Of a stretch of DNA of 64,000 bases, positions 55,101 to 63,197 are shown one piece after another (position 1 is the first letter of the stretch; every line of letters starts with the position of its first letter). The notes beneath the pieces were generated by a model. The model was not told where the DNA came from. It searched no databases and was given only the letters and a program-made list of their open reading frames with translations. Origin of the DNA: Crambe crambe (Eukaryota; Porifera; Demospongiae; Poecilosclerida; Crambeidae). Both the position numbers and the translations under genes were made by a program. The stretch lies in contig OZ004587.1 of assembly GCA_963924555.1 (NCBI GenBank), positions 1,364,001-1,428,000 on the forward strand. The letters run 5' to 3'.

Positions 55101-57619
55101 ACAGCTATAATTGTCTATTGTAAGCGCTAAGTGCTTTGTGGCTAGCAGTCCTCTGAATGCAGCTGCCTGGCTGAACTGTCACTTACTACAGCAGCTAGCT
55201 AAGGAGTTCAGGCATATGTAAAAGGTATAGCTGTACTTGCTTCACTTGCTGTCAAATGTTTTTACTTGCTTTAGCTACTTATTGTCAAATGTTGCATGTT
55301 GCCATAGTATATCAAATTAGCTACTGGATTTATTTTTTTTCCCCTAGGAGTTCAGCAGAATGTTTTTTATTTTGTATTTTTTAAAGGAAGTAAAGTCTAG
55401 TTATACACTTATATATTATCATGGCTATAAAATAAATCTTATGCAAAGATTGCCTAGGGGGACGTAATATGACTATGTGATATGACTACGCGATAATATG
55501 GTAAAATATCACCCTAGTTGTGATACTACTATTCTCTATGGGACATGCTCAGTAACTACATAATAATAAGGGGAAAATCATTTCCTGAAATGAAAAAAGA
55601 TGTAGGGACTATGATATATATACGTAGTTGGTGGATTTTATTTTTGTTGATATGGCCTTGGCTAATCTCTTTACCATGAGCGCTAAAAATATTTCTTTCA
55701 CCAAATTATTGGACTAAACTTCGCGAAAATGCGCTATTCGAATGTAGCGTGCACTGCGCGTTAATGTGCGCTAAACGGCGCTCTTACGCGAATTTACGTG
55801 GCCATAATAACGCATAATCCGCGACTTTTTACGTGAGATGACATTATTACGCGTCGATTTTGACAGCGAATTAATGCATTATTACGTGCTATATCACGCG
55901 AAGTTCGATATGGGTATAACCACACAGCAAGTAGTTAGTAGTAACTTCCAGATCTAGTGGTTAGACGTCAGTTGAGATTGTATCTATGGATACTACTAAG
56001 AGAGATCCCACCCCCTAGTGTAAATGTAGTAAAAACCATTTGTAGATGCCTCGGCTCTGCCTCGGGGTCTACGTAATAACCACCTCGTGTATATCCTGTA
56101 GAAGCGCAAAACTGAGGTTTAACTATAACACGTTACCCATCGCCATGGCTCCGGAAGATCGCTTAAAGGTACGAAACCTATCGACTAAAGTAGAATTTGG
56201 TGCTCGTTTAGTGATCGAGGACTGTACCAATAGATTATGACTAAGACTGTGTCCGAAAAGTATCACCTGAATCCAACGAAAAGGAGAGCTTCTGCAGCAG
56301 TTTCATTCCACCATTAAATTGTGAAGCAGTGATAGAAATGCTTTTTTGTTATGATGTATTTTATGATATCTTTTTAAGGGCTCTAACATGTAGTGGAGCA
56401 AAACTAAAAGAAAGAATGGAACAGATGATGATTGATATTATGATTTTCAACGGGTGATTGAAAATAGGTGTCGGTGGATCGTAGTAGATTCAGCATAGCA
56501 AATTTCTATCCAATTATGAGAAAAATAATTCATAATGCTGTTATAGAGGATGAAATTATCATTCTTATGGTTGTTGTTGTGACTTTGACGACCATTGGTG
56601 AGAAAAATATGGTACGAGGGGTAAAATGGTTGATAATCGGTTGCTTACGCTATATGCTAAAGGTTCAAATTATCAATTTTTTTGCCATCTGAATATTGAT
56701 TACCTAAAAGTGCCTTAAGTTTAGGTTGCAGTGCTATTCTTGACTTAGACACAGATAGGGGAAGGATATAACTTCCTGTATTTCAATTAAGCCCTGTGTA
56801 TTTAGTTCGCTCCACCATTTCTGCCATTTTTAGCTCAAATACTGGAAGGATTGGCAGGTTTTCCATAATGCTGCTTACAACCAAAGCACACACTTATTTC
56901 TATATCTTGTCAGTTGAGTATGAAATATTTTATTACACTCGCGAGATATTTCACTCATAGGCTGTTTTTTTACTTGCTTTTGGCTCATGAAAATACTGAC
57001 ACCTACTTGTGAAGTATCTCATCATTATTCCACTCATTATAATTATGTATTATATTTGTGGAAAAAAAACATACATAGCTCAACTGCCTTGCAACTGGCT
57101 GACACAGGCACAACTAGAATGAAAAGACTAGTGTACAATGTACCAGCTCCACATGTCATGTGTTGCATGCTCCCACCATCAATGAGGCACTAATTAAACA
57201 GCAAACAAGACATCTTGGCAACGTTTTCGTGCAGATTTCAGGATAGAAAGGTAGGCTTACTAAGGTCTGAATTGATGTCCAATGTGTTTATTCATAGCTA
57301 TAGCCAACCAGCATAGATACTGTACATTATGCTCATGTAACAGCCATTAACTAAAGTTGTAGCAACTGTGGTTACAGGTTTTTTCTAGAAAGGGTCATAT
57401 TTTCCCTCCAAATGGCCCCCTGCGGCTAAATTTAGGTAAATATGGCCTGCCGTATAGTCCATGACCATAATTACATGTATCTCTGTATTATTGTAGAATA
57501 ATACTGATACTTACTTTGAGCTGACATGAGAGTAAAATACACCACAATCAGGATAGCAACTCCAATTATCAAGGGCTGAAGATTGCTCCTAGATTTCATT
57601 ATGATGTTCAGAATAATAG
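40095..57619 (-). CDS. Ig-Ig-FN3 single-pass membrane receptor, six exons seen, 3' end missing
   Basis: Exons (minus strand): 57619-57515, 50670-50329, 43765-43415, 41242-40889, 40287-40194, 40130-40095. Each has GT-AG borders and the reading phase is kept at all five junctions; the first four introns are all phase 1, as usual for shuffled extracellular domains. The product is a signal peptide, two Ig domains, one FN3 domain, a transmembrane helix and a short cytoplasmic start. Such architecture is found in sponge receptor tyrosine kinases, phosphatases and adhesion proteins. The cytoplasmic part is not found here, so the class is unknown. Introns of about 6.8, 6.6 and 2.2 kb are full of mobile DNA, while the TM/juxtamembrane intron is only 63 bases. 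If transcription reads past 40889, a stop at 40842 would give a secreted short form. Confidence 0.78.
40194..40287 (-). CDS. Receptor exon 5: transmembrane helix
   Basis: Acceptor TTTTAATGTAG, then a hydrophobic run LSIFFIIIIIVIVTFSIIIG ending in IYIR, a plausible stop-transfer. It is 94 bases and leaves phase 2 at the donor GTAAAT. The first codon is completed by the T from exon 4 (Ser). Confidence 0.7.
40889..41242 (-). CDS. Receptor exon 4: fibronectin type III domain
   Basis: Acceptor CTCTCTATAG. TVQWLVSSITYDPESYVVQY supplies the core Trp and Tyr; VPGTTYEYRVIANNSAG is the signature F-strand. The donor chosen is GTATGG after PEE, because it keeps phase 1 and joins in frame to the membrane exon. 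Read-through instead ends at a stop at 40842 after 15 more codons. Confidence 0.8.
41302..41690 (-). repeat. Inverse copy of the U-right-end/231-bp element
   Basis: Read on minus: the tract gtagagccttagtc-like, gccagtaagtcagtagc, then directly one 231-type unit to catccctacttatagagagt. It lacks both the (ATT)n run and the full terminal hairpin. It lies in the receptor intron next to exon 4. Confidence 0.7.
42430..42735 (-). pseudogene. Arg/Glu-rich leader protein remnant
   Basis: Minus-strand pieces QKRARLH, RNVKDRARRSSKSAEQRWSR and LDSESAEQREARL repeat the pattern of the fragments at 20671 and 30889. Stops (TGA, TAG) break it. It lies in a receptor intron. No helicase or Rep motif was seen nearby. 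Confidence 0.4.
43415..43765 (-). CDS. Receptor exon 3: second Ig domain
   Basis: 351 bases, phase 1 to phase 1. FSFNCSAMITV gives the first Cys, IFSWQRTMGG the core Trp, and EAGIHTYTCTVTLD the second Cys. Donor GTAAGTAA. This is a complete I-set-like fold by pattern. Confidence 0.82.
43968..44515 (+). repeat. Two head-to-tail HR1 hairpin repeats
   Basis: The first (43968-44110) starts agctctctctatgtaggga, then aagtgaaattctagtcccc; the second (44262-44515) starts with the complete hairpin agagtgcggtagcactctct and ends at cttcttcttctctattatt. About 150 bases of other sequence (44111-44261), containing tttccctcctcacagc, separate them. Confidence 0.7.
44505..44994 (-). repeat. SINE-like/(AAT)n block, inverse copy
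   Basis: Complement of 2867-3394: microsatellite, ctctcgaaccactcaagct (B-box-like), gcgcatgtatttgatatcc, AGCT-rich, ctctatttcagcatcttcga, then the FB1 foldback. Order and spacing mirror the left-end blocks. Confidence 0.65.
44995..45306. repeat. Foldback hairpin, family FB1, copy 3 (near perfect)
   Basis: 312 bases, ends ACAAGTAAGGG / CCCTTACTTGT, with gatgtagggatgaccactgc in the left arm mirrored on the right. Practically the same sequence as 3395-3708 although about 41 kb away. Confidence 0.87.
45307..45800 (-). repeat. Further inverse block plus half foldback
   Basis: ctctatttcagattcatctg to aaaaagactaggg repeats the preceding block. From about 45600 only the left arm and centre of an FB1 foldback remain (aaagatgtagagatgac ... 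acccaacgtatgtg). Confidence 0.6.
46080..46334 (-). pseudogene. Possible pogo/CENP-B-type transposase fragment
   Basis: On minus: KKKREDAKQPYQMEDEVVTW and IGEMREKSLD resemble the second HTH of pogo-like transposases (…LEDELVQWIxEMRxKxL). It is short and cut by stops. Assignment rests on this single motif. Confidence 0.3.
46336..47400. other. Intron interval, no clear feature
   Basis: 46338-46480 is a worn piece of the SINE-like/HR1 junction (cttgccgtatttctgaaac). The rest is AT-rich and featureless to my reading. Confidence 0.4.
47405..47775 (-). mobile_element. Worn pogo-family MITE (PM), ends lost
   Basis: Blocks aactgcttcacaatcaa, aggagagcttctacagct, aatcttctggagccatg and ctgaagtcctattttctct-type tracts correspond in order to the inverse copy at 52493-53292. 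Terminal repeats are not recognisable. Confidence 0.6.
47776..48365. other. Intron interval, no clear feature
   Basis: AT-rich, with one short TA palindrome at 48015-48032 (atatatataatatata). No gene evidence. Confidence 0.4.
48366..48562. repeat. FB1 foldback fragment
   Basis: Left arm gggaaaacgcatttcgtgaa through the centre acccgacatatatctgtagg; the right arm stops after ggctggatatacaa. Internal deletions shorten the loop. Confidence 0.7.
49072..49471. mobile_element. 400-bp MULE-like MITE, TAGTCT family
   Basis: Ends TAGTCTCGCTCAGGCCAGAC and complement with AGACTA. Inverted arms continue with about 60 further bases (gagagtctggtcaaa..., ccgactttgttc / gaacaaagtcgg). GCTAGCTAG flanks it exactly at 49063-49071 and 49472-49480, a 9-base duplication like that of 23833-24105. 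Confidence 0.85.
49700..50105 (-). pseudogene. Decayed coding repeats (coiled-coil-like)
   Basis: On minus: MRQKVNDHLRKYQDQEDQHE, SLR then GTAAGC; further on, pieces QESLQESLK, MKQIEAARAEEAVKLTT and NQHESHK. Two imperfect units of about 180 bases each repeat ctttcatgttggt...ctt. Stops break every frame. It may be a worn exon series or leader of a mobile element gene. Confidence 0.3.
50329..50670 (-). CDS. Receptor exon 2: first Ig domain
   Basis: 342 bases, phase 1 to phase 1, acceptor TTTTCCACAG, donor GTAAGTAC. The domain has the two expected cysteines, SYGCTLAY and EGNYRCNCTI, with the D-E-G-x-Y-x-C signature of the F strand. The usual B-C loop Trp is not evident. Confidence 0.8.
51239..51451 (+). 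CDS. Uncertain plus-strand exon in a receptor intron
   Basis: After ATTATTTCCAG the frame reads PDSEPIPEPVSLEESGPSET, NSRASRSPVQRDVEIQMSL, then ERERELLDIVGVAGVGLC before a CAGGTG donor. Composition (acidic/Pro, then Arg/Glu, then hydrophobic) is protein-like, but there is no domain match and no neighbour exon. Confidence 0.25.
51600..52265. other. Intron interval, no clear feature
   Basis: Only short AGCT-rich motifs and a tract (52120-52260) resembling the sequence at 54690-54790 and 55080-55160 (ttgatttctacaacc, gtgcttggtggattgt), a low-copy worn repeat. Confidence 0.4.
52266..54222. mobile_element. TIR element with GGAACGG ends, carrying a pogo MITE
   Basis: The left end GGAACGGTTCTGGGACC, tatttcac, and the right end complement GGAACGGTTCCGGGACC, tatttcac are inverted; both are followed by cattcactgc-type sequence. 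Removing the 800-bp pogo MITE (52493-53292) leaves about 1.15 kb. Remnant frames are MANKQNRAHLHINGPVLDFS at 52394 and MFSLHCRFLTVLKDE at 53793; neither is recognised. Exact borders and TSD are unclear because short GGAAC units repeat at the right end. Confidence 0.65.
52493..53292 (-). mobile_element. Pogo-family MITE (PM), inverse, well preserved
   Basis: 800 bp with TA at 52491-52492 and 53293-53294. On minus it holds ATGGAGTCTAAGAAAATGGC, whose frame (MESKKMAALKNIWEKF…) runs to AGTGTGAAAGTAAGT, a donor-like site, and a second start ATGGCTCCGGAAGATCGC running to AAAAGGTACG. It is the most informative copy for the family's inner sequence. Confidence 0.82.
54223..55713. other. Intron interval, worn repeats only
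   Basis: 54605-54670 has actaaccctacatggcc ... tttcacttgttcc, the end of a further foldback family; 55570-55610 is an FB1 end (aaaatcatttcctgaaatg). Two to three worn copies of the 52120 tract occur. No gene evidence. Confidence 0.45.
55714..55910. promoter_or_regulatory. CpG-dense island with repeated TTACGYG motifs
   Basis: About 25 CpG dinucleotides occur in under 200 bases, in a region otherwise poor in CpG. The motif TTACGCG/TTACGTG recurs at least five times (cttacgcgaatttacgtgg, tttttacgtgag, cattattacgcg, cattattacgtg). The block is bounded by acttcgcg and cgcgaagt, a short inverted pair. It lies in the first large intron of the receptor gene, so it could be an enhancer or alternative promoter. 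A small TIR element is the alternative. Confidence 0.4.
56130..56650 (+). mobile_element. Pogo-family MITE (PM), left end missing
   Basis: Begins near acccatcgccatggctccgg and keeps the right end ggttgcttacgc with TA. The frame MAPEDRLK is present at about 56144. Confidence 0.7.
56925..57062. repeat. Palindromic MITE, diverged copy of 36060-36236
   Basis: tattacactcgcgagatatt / aagtatctcatcattattcc around ttgcttttggctcatg. Confidence 0.5.
57515..57619 (-). CDS. Receptor exon 1: 5' leader and signal peptide
   Basis: After the acceptor TTATTTTTAG, 20 leader bases precede ATG at 57599. The peptide MKSRSNLQPLIIGVAILIVV YFTLMSAQ has a basic N-region, a 15-residue hydrophobic core and an Ala-x-Gln end. 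The donor is GTAAGT in phase 1. The acceptor upstream implies an additional untranslated exon further right, not identified. Confidence 0.75.
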
Positions 57620-57871
57620 CTAAAAATAAAGAAAAAGAGCATAATAGCAAGCTAAATATACAAGTAGTTAACTCAAAAAAAATTAGCAATGGCTGTATAT
57701 CTTACTTTAAATCTTTGGCCATAATCAAGCTAAATGTAAACTATATATAGCTACTTCCAGAAACAGCAGCTGGCTTTTGACTATAAAGCAGCTGTGGCTA
57801 CATTGATTAAGATTCTGCAACTGTTTTACGCACAAACAGAGTTTCGCTGACTGGCGGGTTTTGCAATACTA

Positions 57872-58624
57872 GCGTAAGTTATCAATACTCGACCACCTTA
57901 GTCACTAACCTTCGCTAATTCTTTTTACTCGCAGGTACAGCGTCACTCAATGGATCAATAGCAGCTGTATGACCATCTGAGACTACTGTAGGAGTAGCGA
58001 TCCGATCCAGCTAAATGTGAAGAGCTGACCTCAGCTATACCAATCAGGCTGCTGGACACATAAGTCAACCGGCAGTATACATAAACTTGACTAGACTATA
58101 CTAGCTAGTATACGCATTGTCAACCATCCGTATAATAATTGTATTGTTGTCGACCACTACCATATTGTCGACCACCAATCGAAAACAGTATTATTAAAGT
58201 CGACTGGTACGATTATGAACAAATTTAATGTTTTTGAATGAATACAAGAAAGCTTAACTGAACACATTAAAGCAAAGAGCACACACATATCCAGCAGCAT
58301 GCTTTTCCAAACAGTCAACATGGCTCCACACCTTGCACACACTGTCTGCACACTGAATCTAGTCAGCAGTTACCTCGCCGGATTCATCCACATAATGTGG
58401 ATGAATCAGCACACACAGCACACTCCGACCACTGCTTAAGTTTCGCTTGACGATTAGCTTTCTTATCTTTGTTCAAGACAGTAGCCTTCTTCATGGCTGG
58501 CACCACTACAGTTTATGGAATCTGCCGTATAACTACGAATAATTTTTTTTCCAAAAAAATTGAAGGATCGACAATAGATAAAGAGTGGTCGAGAATGTGC
58601 TGGTCGGCAATTGATCACTTACGC
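57872..58624. mobile_element. Pogo-family element, about 750 bp
   Basis: Ends GCGTAAGTTATCAATACTCG and complement of GCGTAAGTGATCAATTGCCG, TA at 57870-57871 and 58625-58626. On minus, from about 58494, MKKATVLNKDKKANRQAKLK is followed by QW and a stop; it resembles the basic N-terminus ahead of the psq domain at 61912. Inside is the hairpin gattcatccacat/atgtggatgaatc. Likely a deletion derivative of an autonomous copy. Confidence 0.75.
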
Positions 58625-58639
58625 TATCTCTGAGATTTG

Positions 58640-59465
58640 GATGTGGCCAGAAATAGTGGAGGTAATCATGAAATTTTTCATGTGCATAAAACACACTCCC
58701 CCTTCCAATTAAATATACTATGAACATAATGTATAAGTAGTGAGGGGGAAAAACACTTCTGTGAAATGAAGATGTAAAAACTAAGTGAATAATAGTAGGG
58801 GGGCAGTTTCCCCTCCTGCTCCCCCCTGCTCATCCTCCAAGACTGCTCTCCTCCCTCTTAGACTAAAGTAGAAAGGCTTCAAATGAAACACTATAAGAGC
58901 TTTGAAAAGAATGTAGATAGCCAGACTCAGAGCACTTAGATAAAAGATAAATATTTTTTGATTAGCTATGAGTTCCATCCAATTTGCAAATCAGATATTA
59001 AATCTACAGTGTACAGCTGATACAAACTAAATTTACCGTTTCAGGTTTCCATGAGGGAGGTAAATCTCAAAATACTGAAGCCTTTATCAATTTTTTTGGT
59101 TATTATAAACAATGCCAATTGGATGAGGGAAGTGACGATAAACTCAGTACTAAATTTGCTTAACCTTAGCGGTATTTCTTGTATGTTGGCATTGTTGCAC
59201 ATCCATCCCCCCAGCAAATAATGCTAACTAAATTTATCCAGTCCCTCCAAGTGTATTTGCAAAAATAATGATATGCAAGTATGCAATGTTGTTATAGCTG
59301 GACTTAAAATTCCACTGTGGTGTACTATGCTGAATGATCTTAAAGACCCTTTACCAACTCAAGGAGGGAAAGGGTCTGGTAAACTTCGCATAGCAGATTG
59401 GTTCTGCTGGTCCACTATTTTTTCGGACCGGATAAGTGGGTGACAAGTAATGAATACTATTATAA
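58640..59465. other. Interval with worn fragments
   Basis: 58745-58790 is an FB1 end; 59343-59397 (agaccctttaccaactcaag) resembles the inner ends of the TAGTCT MITEs. No gene evidence. Confidence 0.4.
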
Positions 59466-59471
59466 ACCCAG

Positions 59472-59781
59472 CTAGTCAGAGAGTGCGGTAGCACTCTCTA
59501 TGTAGGGATGACTCGGACGGCCGCACGCACCGCCTATAGACTAATACAAAAGTGAAATTCTAGTTCCCCCACTTAGACCTAACAAAAGCTACTGTGAATG
59601 ATTATCCAGCCTACTACAATGTGCAGACCAAGTTTCAGGACCAGGAAGCTTACCGTTTCAGAAATAATGGCAAGCAGGTAAATCGCTGGATTCTTCTTCT
59701 TCTCTATTATTATTAGAGAGTGCGGTAGCACTCTCTATGTAGTGATGACTCGGATGGCCGCGTGCACCACCTATAGATTAA
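59472..59781 (+). repeat. HR1 repeat plus start of a second HR1
   Basis: A complete unit from hairpin agagtgcggtagcactctct to cttcttcttctctattatt (59712), then immediately another hairpin (59714) and gtagtgatgactcggatgg. The second unit is split by the 602-bp element at 59782 and resumes at 60387. Confidence 0.75.
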
Positions 59782-60383
59782 GGCCACTACAACTTGTTTC
59801 CTGTTTCTGGTCGACATCAACAAATTGGGAAACACGCGGTATGCGCATGCGTAGTAGCCTGCAGATTATTAGATTGACAAAGAGCACTACAATTCACTAA
59901 AAAAATTTAAAAAAAAACATTTATAGCTACATTGTCACTGTAGCTGTGGCTGCTATACTAAGATATTCGATCCTAGATATTTATTTTCACAGTTAAATAC
60001 TCACCTATTCAGAGATCAGGTGCATGGAAGTCACTTCCCACAACGAGCTGCTTTACTATCCTTGGAAAATTCTTGCAGTGAACAGTACATTCTGCAGTAC
60101 ATTCTTGCAGTGAACAGTACATCAATATATCCACCGATATGTGTCTACAGTGCCTCGTCTGTAGAGCCTGCTCCAGATGCTGACTATTTATACCTCAATG
60201 CAAAGACTGTACTGGTCCAAATTGTTTATTTGTAGTGTACAGTATCATGGTTACATTATGTTGATTATGTGATTGTTTATACAGAGATCATGTAACTAGT
60301 TGCTGTAATGCTAAAACTCCGCCCACCCGCATCAGTTGTGGGAAAATCCCCGACCAGAAACAGGAAATCAAGTTGTAGTGGCC
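59782..60383. mobile_element. 602-bp PIF/Harbinger-like MITE, TAA duplication
   Basis: Ends GGCCACTACAACTTG...CTGTTTCTGGTCG and complement. TAA flanks both sides (59779-59781, 60384-60386), whereas undisturbed HR1 copies read gactaatac once. Three-base TWA duplications and GG-starting ends fit PIF/Harbinger. No transposase frame; a small internal direct repeat (ttcttgcagtgaacagtaca) is at 60070-60122. Confidence 0.83.
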
Positions 60384-60386
60384 TAA

Positions 60387-60547
60387 TACAAAAGTGAAAT
60401 TCTAATTCCCCCACTTAGACCCAACAAAAGCTACTGTGAATGACTATCCTGCCTACTAGAATGTGCAGACCAAGTTTCAGGACCACGGAACTTACCATTT
60501 CAGAAATACGGCAAGCAGGTAAATCGCTGGATTCTTCTTCTTCTATA
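60387..60547 (+). repeat. HR1 repeat, right part
   Basis: Continues acaaaagtgaaattctaatt to gattcttcttcttcta, where the psq-encoding pogo element enters in the microsatellite. Confidence 0.7.
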
Positions 60548-63189
60548 GGCCCTCAATTGTCGACCGGTACTTTACGTCGACCTTTACCATTTTATTAGTG
60601 ATACCGCGTACCGGATGCTAAGGTAGGCGGGGTCAATTTTTTATACGTAAATGCAGGACGGCACCAAAAGTGACCAAGATATAACCTGGCTGCGAAGGTC
60701 CAGATCCAAAGAAATCCAGAAAAAAAGCATATCAACAGAATCCTAATATTCTAGAGAATCTAACTGTGACAGTTTTTTTAAGATATAGTGCTAAAATTAG
60801 ATTTGATGTTCAAAAACATATTTAAATTTCGATTTTCTTATGATATAACACTTGAATAGGTCATGGAACCATATTTTTTGGAAACTGCATCAAAAACTGA
60901 TTCTGGTACCTTGGATAACTTCTTGTATCAAGCGGAAAAGAAGGCACGCAAGAAGGATAAGGCATTCAACTTATATAACTGATAGGTCAAAGTTCACGAC
61001 CTCAACCCTTTCCCGCTAAATTTGAATCTGTGCTGCCTCAGGTGAATAGCCTAACCCCCCTCACCCCCATAGTACACATTTCAATGTAAAATAAAAGTTG
61101 TGAAAAAGGTTTGAATTCTGAATCAATCTCTGAACAACATAAATCAGTTCTGGATGTGGAGTCATAGTTGATTAATGCTGCAGTCTGGAATTCCTTAATA
61201 ACAGCAAAGCGCTCAGATCCTGTACATGACTTTGAACATCAATCACTGTCCACTGCAAAGCTTGGAAGCAGAAATTGCAGGTTTAATGCCACAAATTCTA
61301 AAATATAGCAAAGCCGTAATACAGTAAATTTGAAATGAGCAACCAAAAATACGTTTTAGATGGGGAGGGTAGGCCTACTAAAGTTCCTAACTTTGTCAAT
61401 GTTGTGTACATTCAGAACAGGGACAGACTCTAGGACAAATTAACAACGATTGTACAACAGTTCCTACTAGTCTGGTGTAGTCCAGACTACATGGCCTATT
61501 TTTTTTAAAATTTACCCTTAGTTCTATACTCACTTTCTTACTCTTCCATATGAACTTTGTTTGAAGAAAATCCATCCAGTAGATCCTAAGATACGAGCAA
61601 AAGATTGCAGTACTATTAGCCATTATGACCTTTGGAAAGGTGCCGTTTTTTTTAATTAAGAGAAAGTAAAATTTTCCTGTACAACTTGAATTGTAAAATG
61701 TTACGTATCTCTGCTTCTACTGGATGGATTTCTATCGGATAAAGTTTATCTGGCTGAGGAAAGAGAGCTTAATATTTTTAAGAAATGAATTTATAGTTTC
61801 ATAGTATTTTTAAAAATAGCCCGGTATCACTAATTTTATTGTCGACCTATCACGTGAGCGCGGGTGTAACGAAGGGGCTGCGGAGGTGAACGGCGGTGAA
61901 CGGAGGTAACAATGCCTAAGTTTAAGAAGAAGAATGCCACTGCAAGGAAAAGCCATAATAAGGAGATCAGCCGCCGGAAAGTCAGCGTAAAGCTCCTAAT
62001 CGGCCTGCTAAGCTTCGTAGCTGGTCGAACCAATCTATGTTGGGGCCATGGAAGCAGTGAGGACCGGTTCTATGGGAGTGAACAGAGCTGCTTTGGAACA
62101 CAGTGTTCCACGAACAACCTTAAAGGATAGGCTGTCTGGAAGAATTATTCACGGCAGTAATATTGGCCCCAAACCGTACCTTACTCAAGATGAGGAAAAA
62201 GAACTTGCAAAGTTTCTTATCAACTGCTTCAAGATGGGTTATGGCAAAACAAGGGGGGAAGTTCAAAAAATTGTTGAGGCTGTCGTGAAAAAGAAGGGAA
62301 GAAAACATGAAGGCCCGATATCTCAGGGTTGGTGGTGTTGTTTTTGTCACCAATGGCCTCAGTTGAGTCTACGTAGAGGAGATTCATTTTCCATTGGCCA
62401 TGAAAAAAACAAACAGAACAAGGACAAAGGAAAGGCATCAAAAAAAGTTTCTGGTGAGCATTCTGTACCTTCTTTATCTGGAAACAGGAGGAAGCTACCT
62501 GGAGAGTTCACTGGATCTGTGAAGACCTACCCTAAGAGGAAGAGAATGGACCCTGAAAGCAACCAGGAGGCCAATGAAGATATTTGCTGTGTATGTTTTG
62601 GGCTGTATAAAGATGATATTGATGAGTCTGGCTGCGTATTGGCTGACCATGAATGGATTCAGTGTAGCAGCAAAGATTGTGGCTTATGGAGCCATGTCTG
62701 TTGCCTGGAAGAAACAGATGGAGGCTACAATTGTGCAATCTGCCAAAACGTGTTTATCTAATTTTGTGCTTGATAGTGTCATAGCTCTTGAATGCTCTAT
62801 TCATATTATATCAAATTTTATAAGGGACAATGTGATATCATTACAATAAAAGTGATAGAAATATTTATAGTATAAAAAGAACCCCTTAAGAATAGGCAAC
62901 CAAAATATTAGGCAGTGGTCGACAATATAATAACTATCGTTAACGGGTGATCGACTTCAAGTACCGTACCGGTGCACCGCGTACGGTGCGTGGTCGACAA
63001 TCCCGACCAAAGTAGTTTTCTTTCTAACGATCTTTTCCTATGAAGATTAGCTTGTCAGCGGTCGACAAAAGATTTGGTGCGAGACCGTTAAATTATCTAC
63101 AGGCTCGTTTTTGTTGCATCTTCGTACCTGCAACGGTAAGAAAGATACATAGCTCACAAATTAGGTGGTCGATAATTGAGGGCTTACGC
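60548..63189 (+). mobile_element. Pogo-family transposon with psq-PHD gene, DDE domain deleted
   Basis: Ends GGCCCTCAATTGTCGACC (left) and complement of GCGTAAGCCCTCAATTATCG (right), the same terminus as the PM MITEs. Left flank TA is 60546-60547, right 63190-63191. A gene at 61912-62761 encodes DNA-binding and zinc-finger parts only. About 1.36 kb of non-coding sequence precedes the gene. It is the likely source family of the window's many PM MITEs. Confidence 0.82.
61912..62761 (+). pseudogene. Pogo transposase relic: psq HTH plus PHD-like finger
   Basis: MPKFKKKNATARKSHNKEIS starts at 61912, then a 1-base shift near 61980 leads to KAPNRPAKLRSWSNQSML and another near 62045 to the long frame from 62048. 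There MEAVRTGSMGVNRAALEHSV and PRTTLKDRLSGRI form the pipsqueak-type HTH, and FLINCFKMGYGKTRGEVQ the CENP-B-like part, ending at WPQLSLRRGDSFS. The DDE core is gone; a basic linker joins directly to a C-terminal finger: CCVCFGLY, WIQCSSKDCGLWSHVCC, YNCAICQNVF, i.e. a Cys/His PHD-like pattern. From 62048 the 237-codon frame is open, so a DNA-binding protein without transposase activity could still be made. Confidence 0.82.
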
Positions 63190-63197
63190 TATATTCT

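Noticed and set aside
60020..60235. 71-codon frame inside the Harbinger-like MITE
   Set aside because: No domain, contains a local direct repeat, element is non-autonomous by size.
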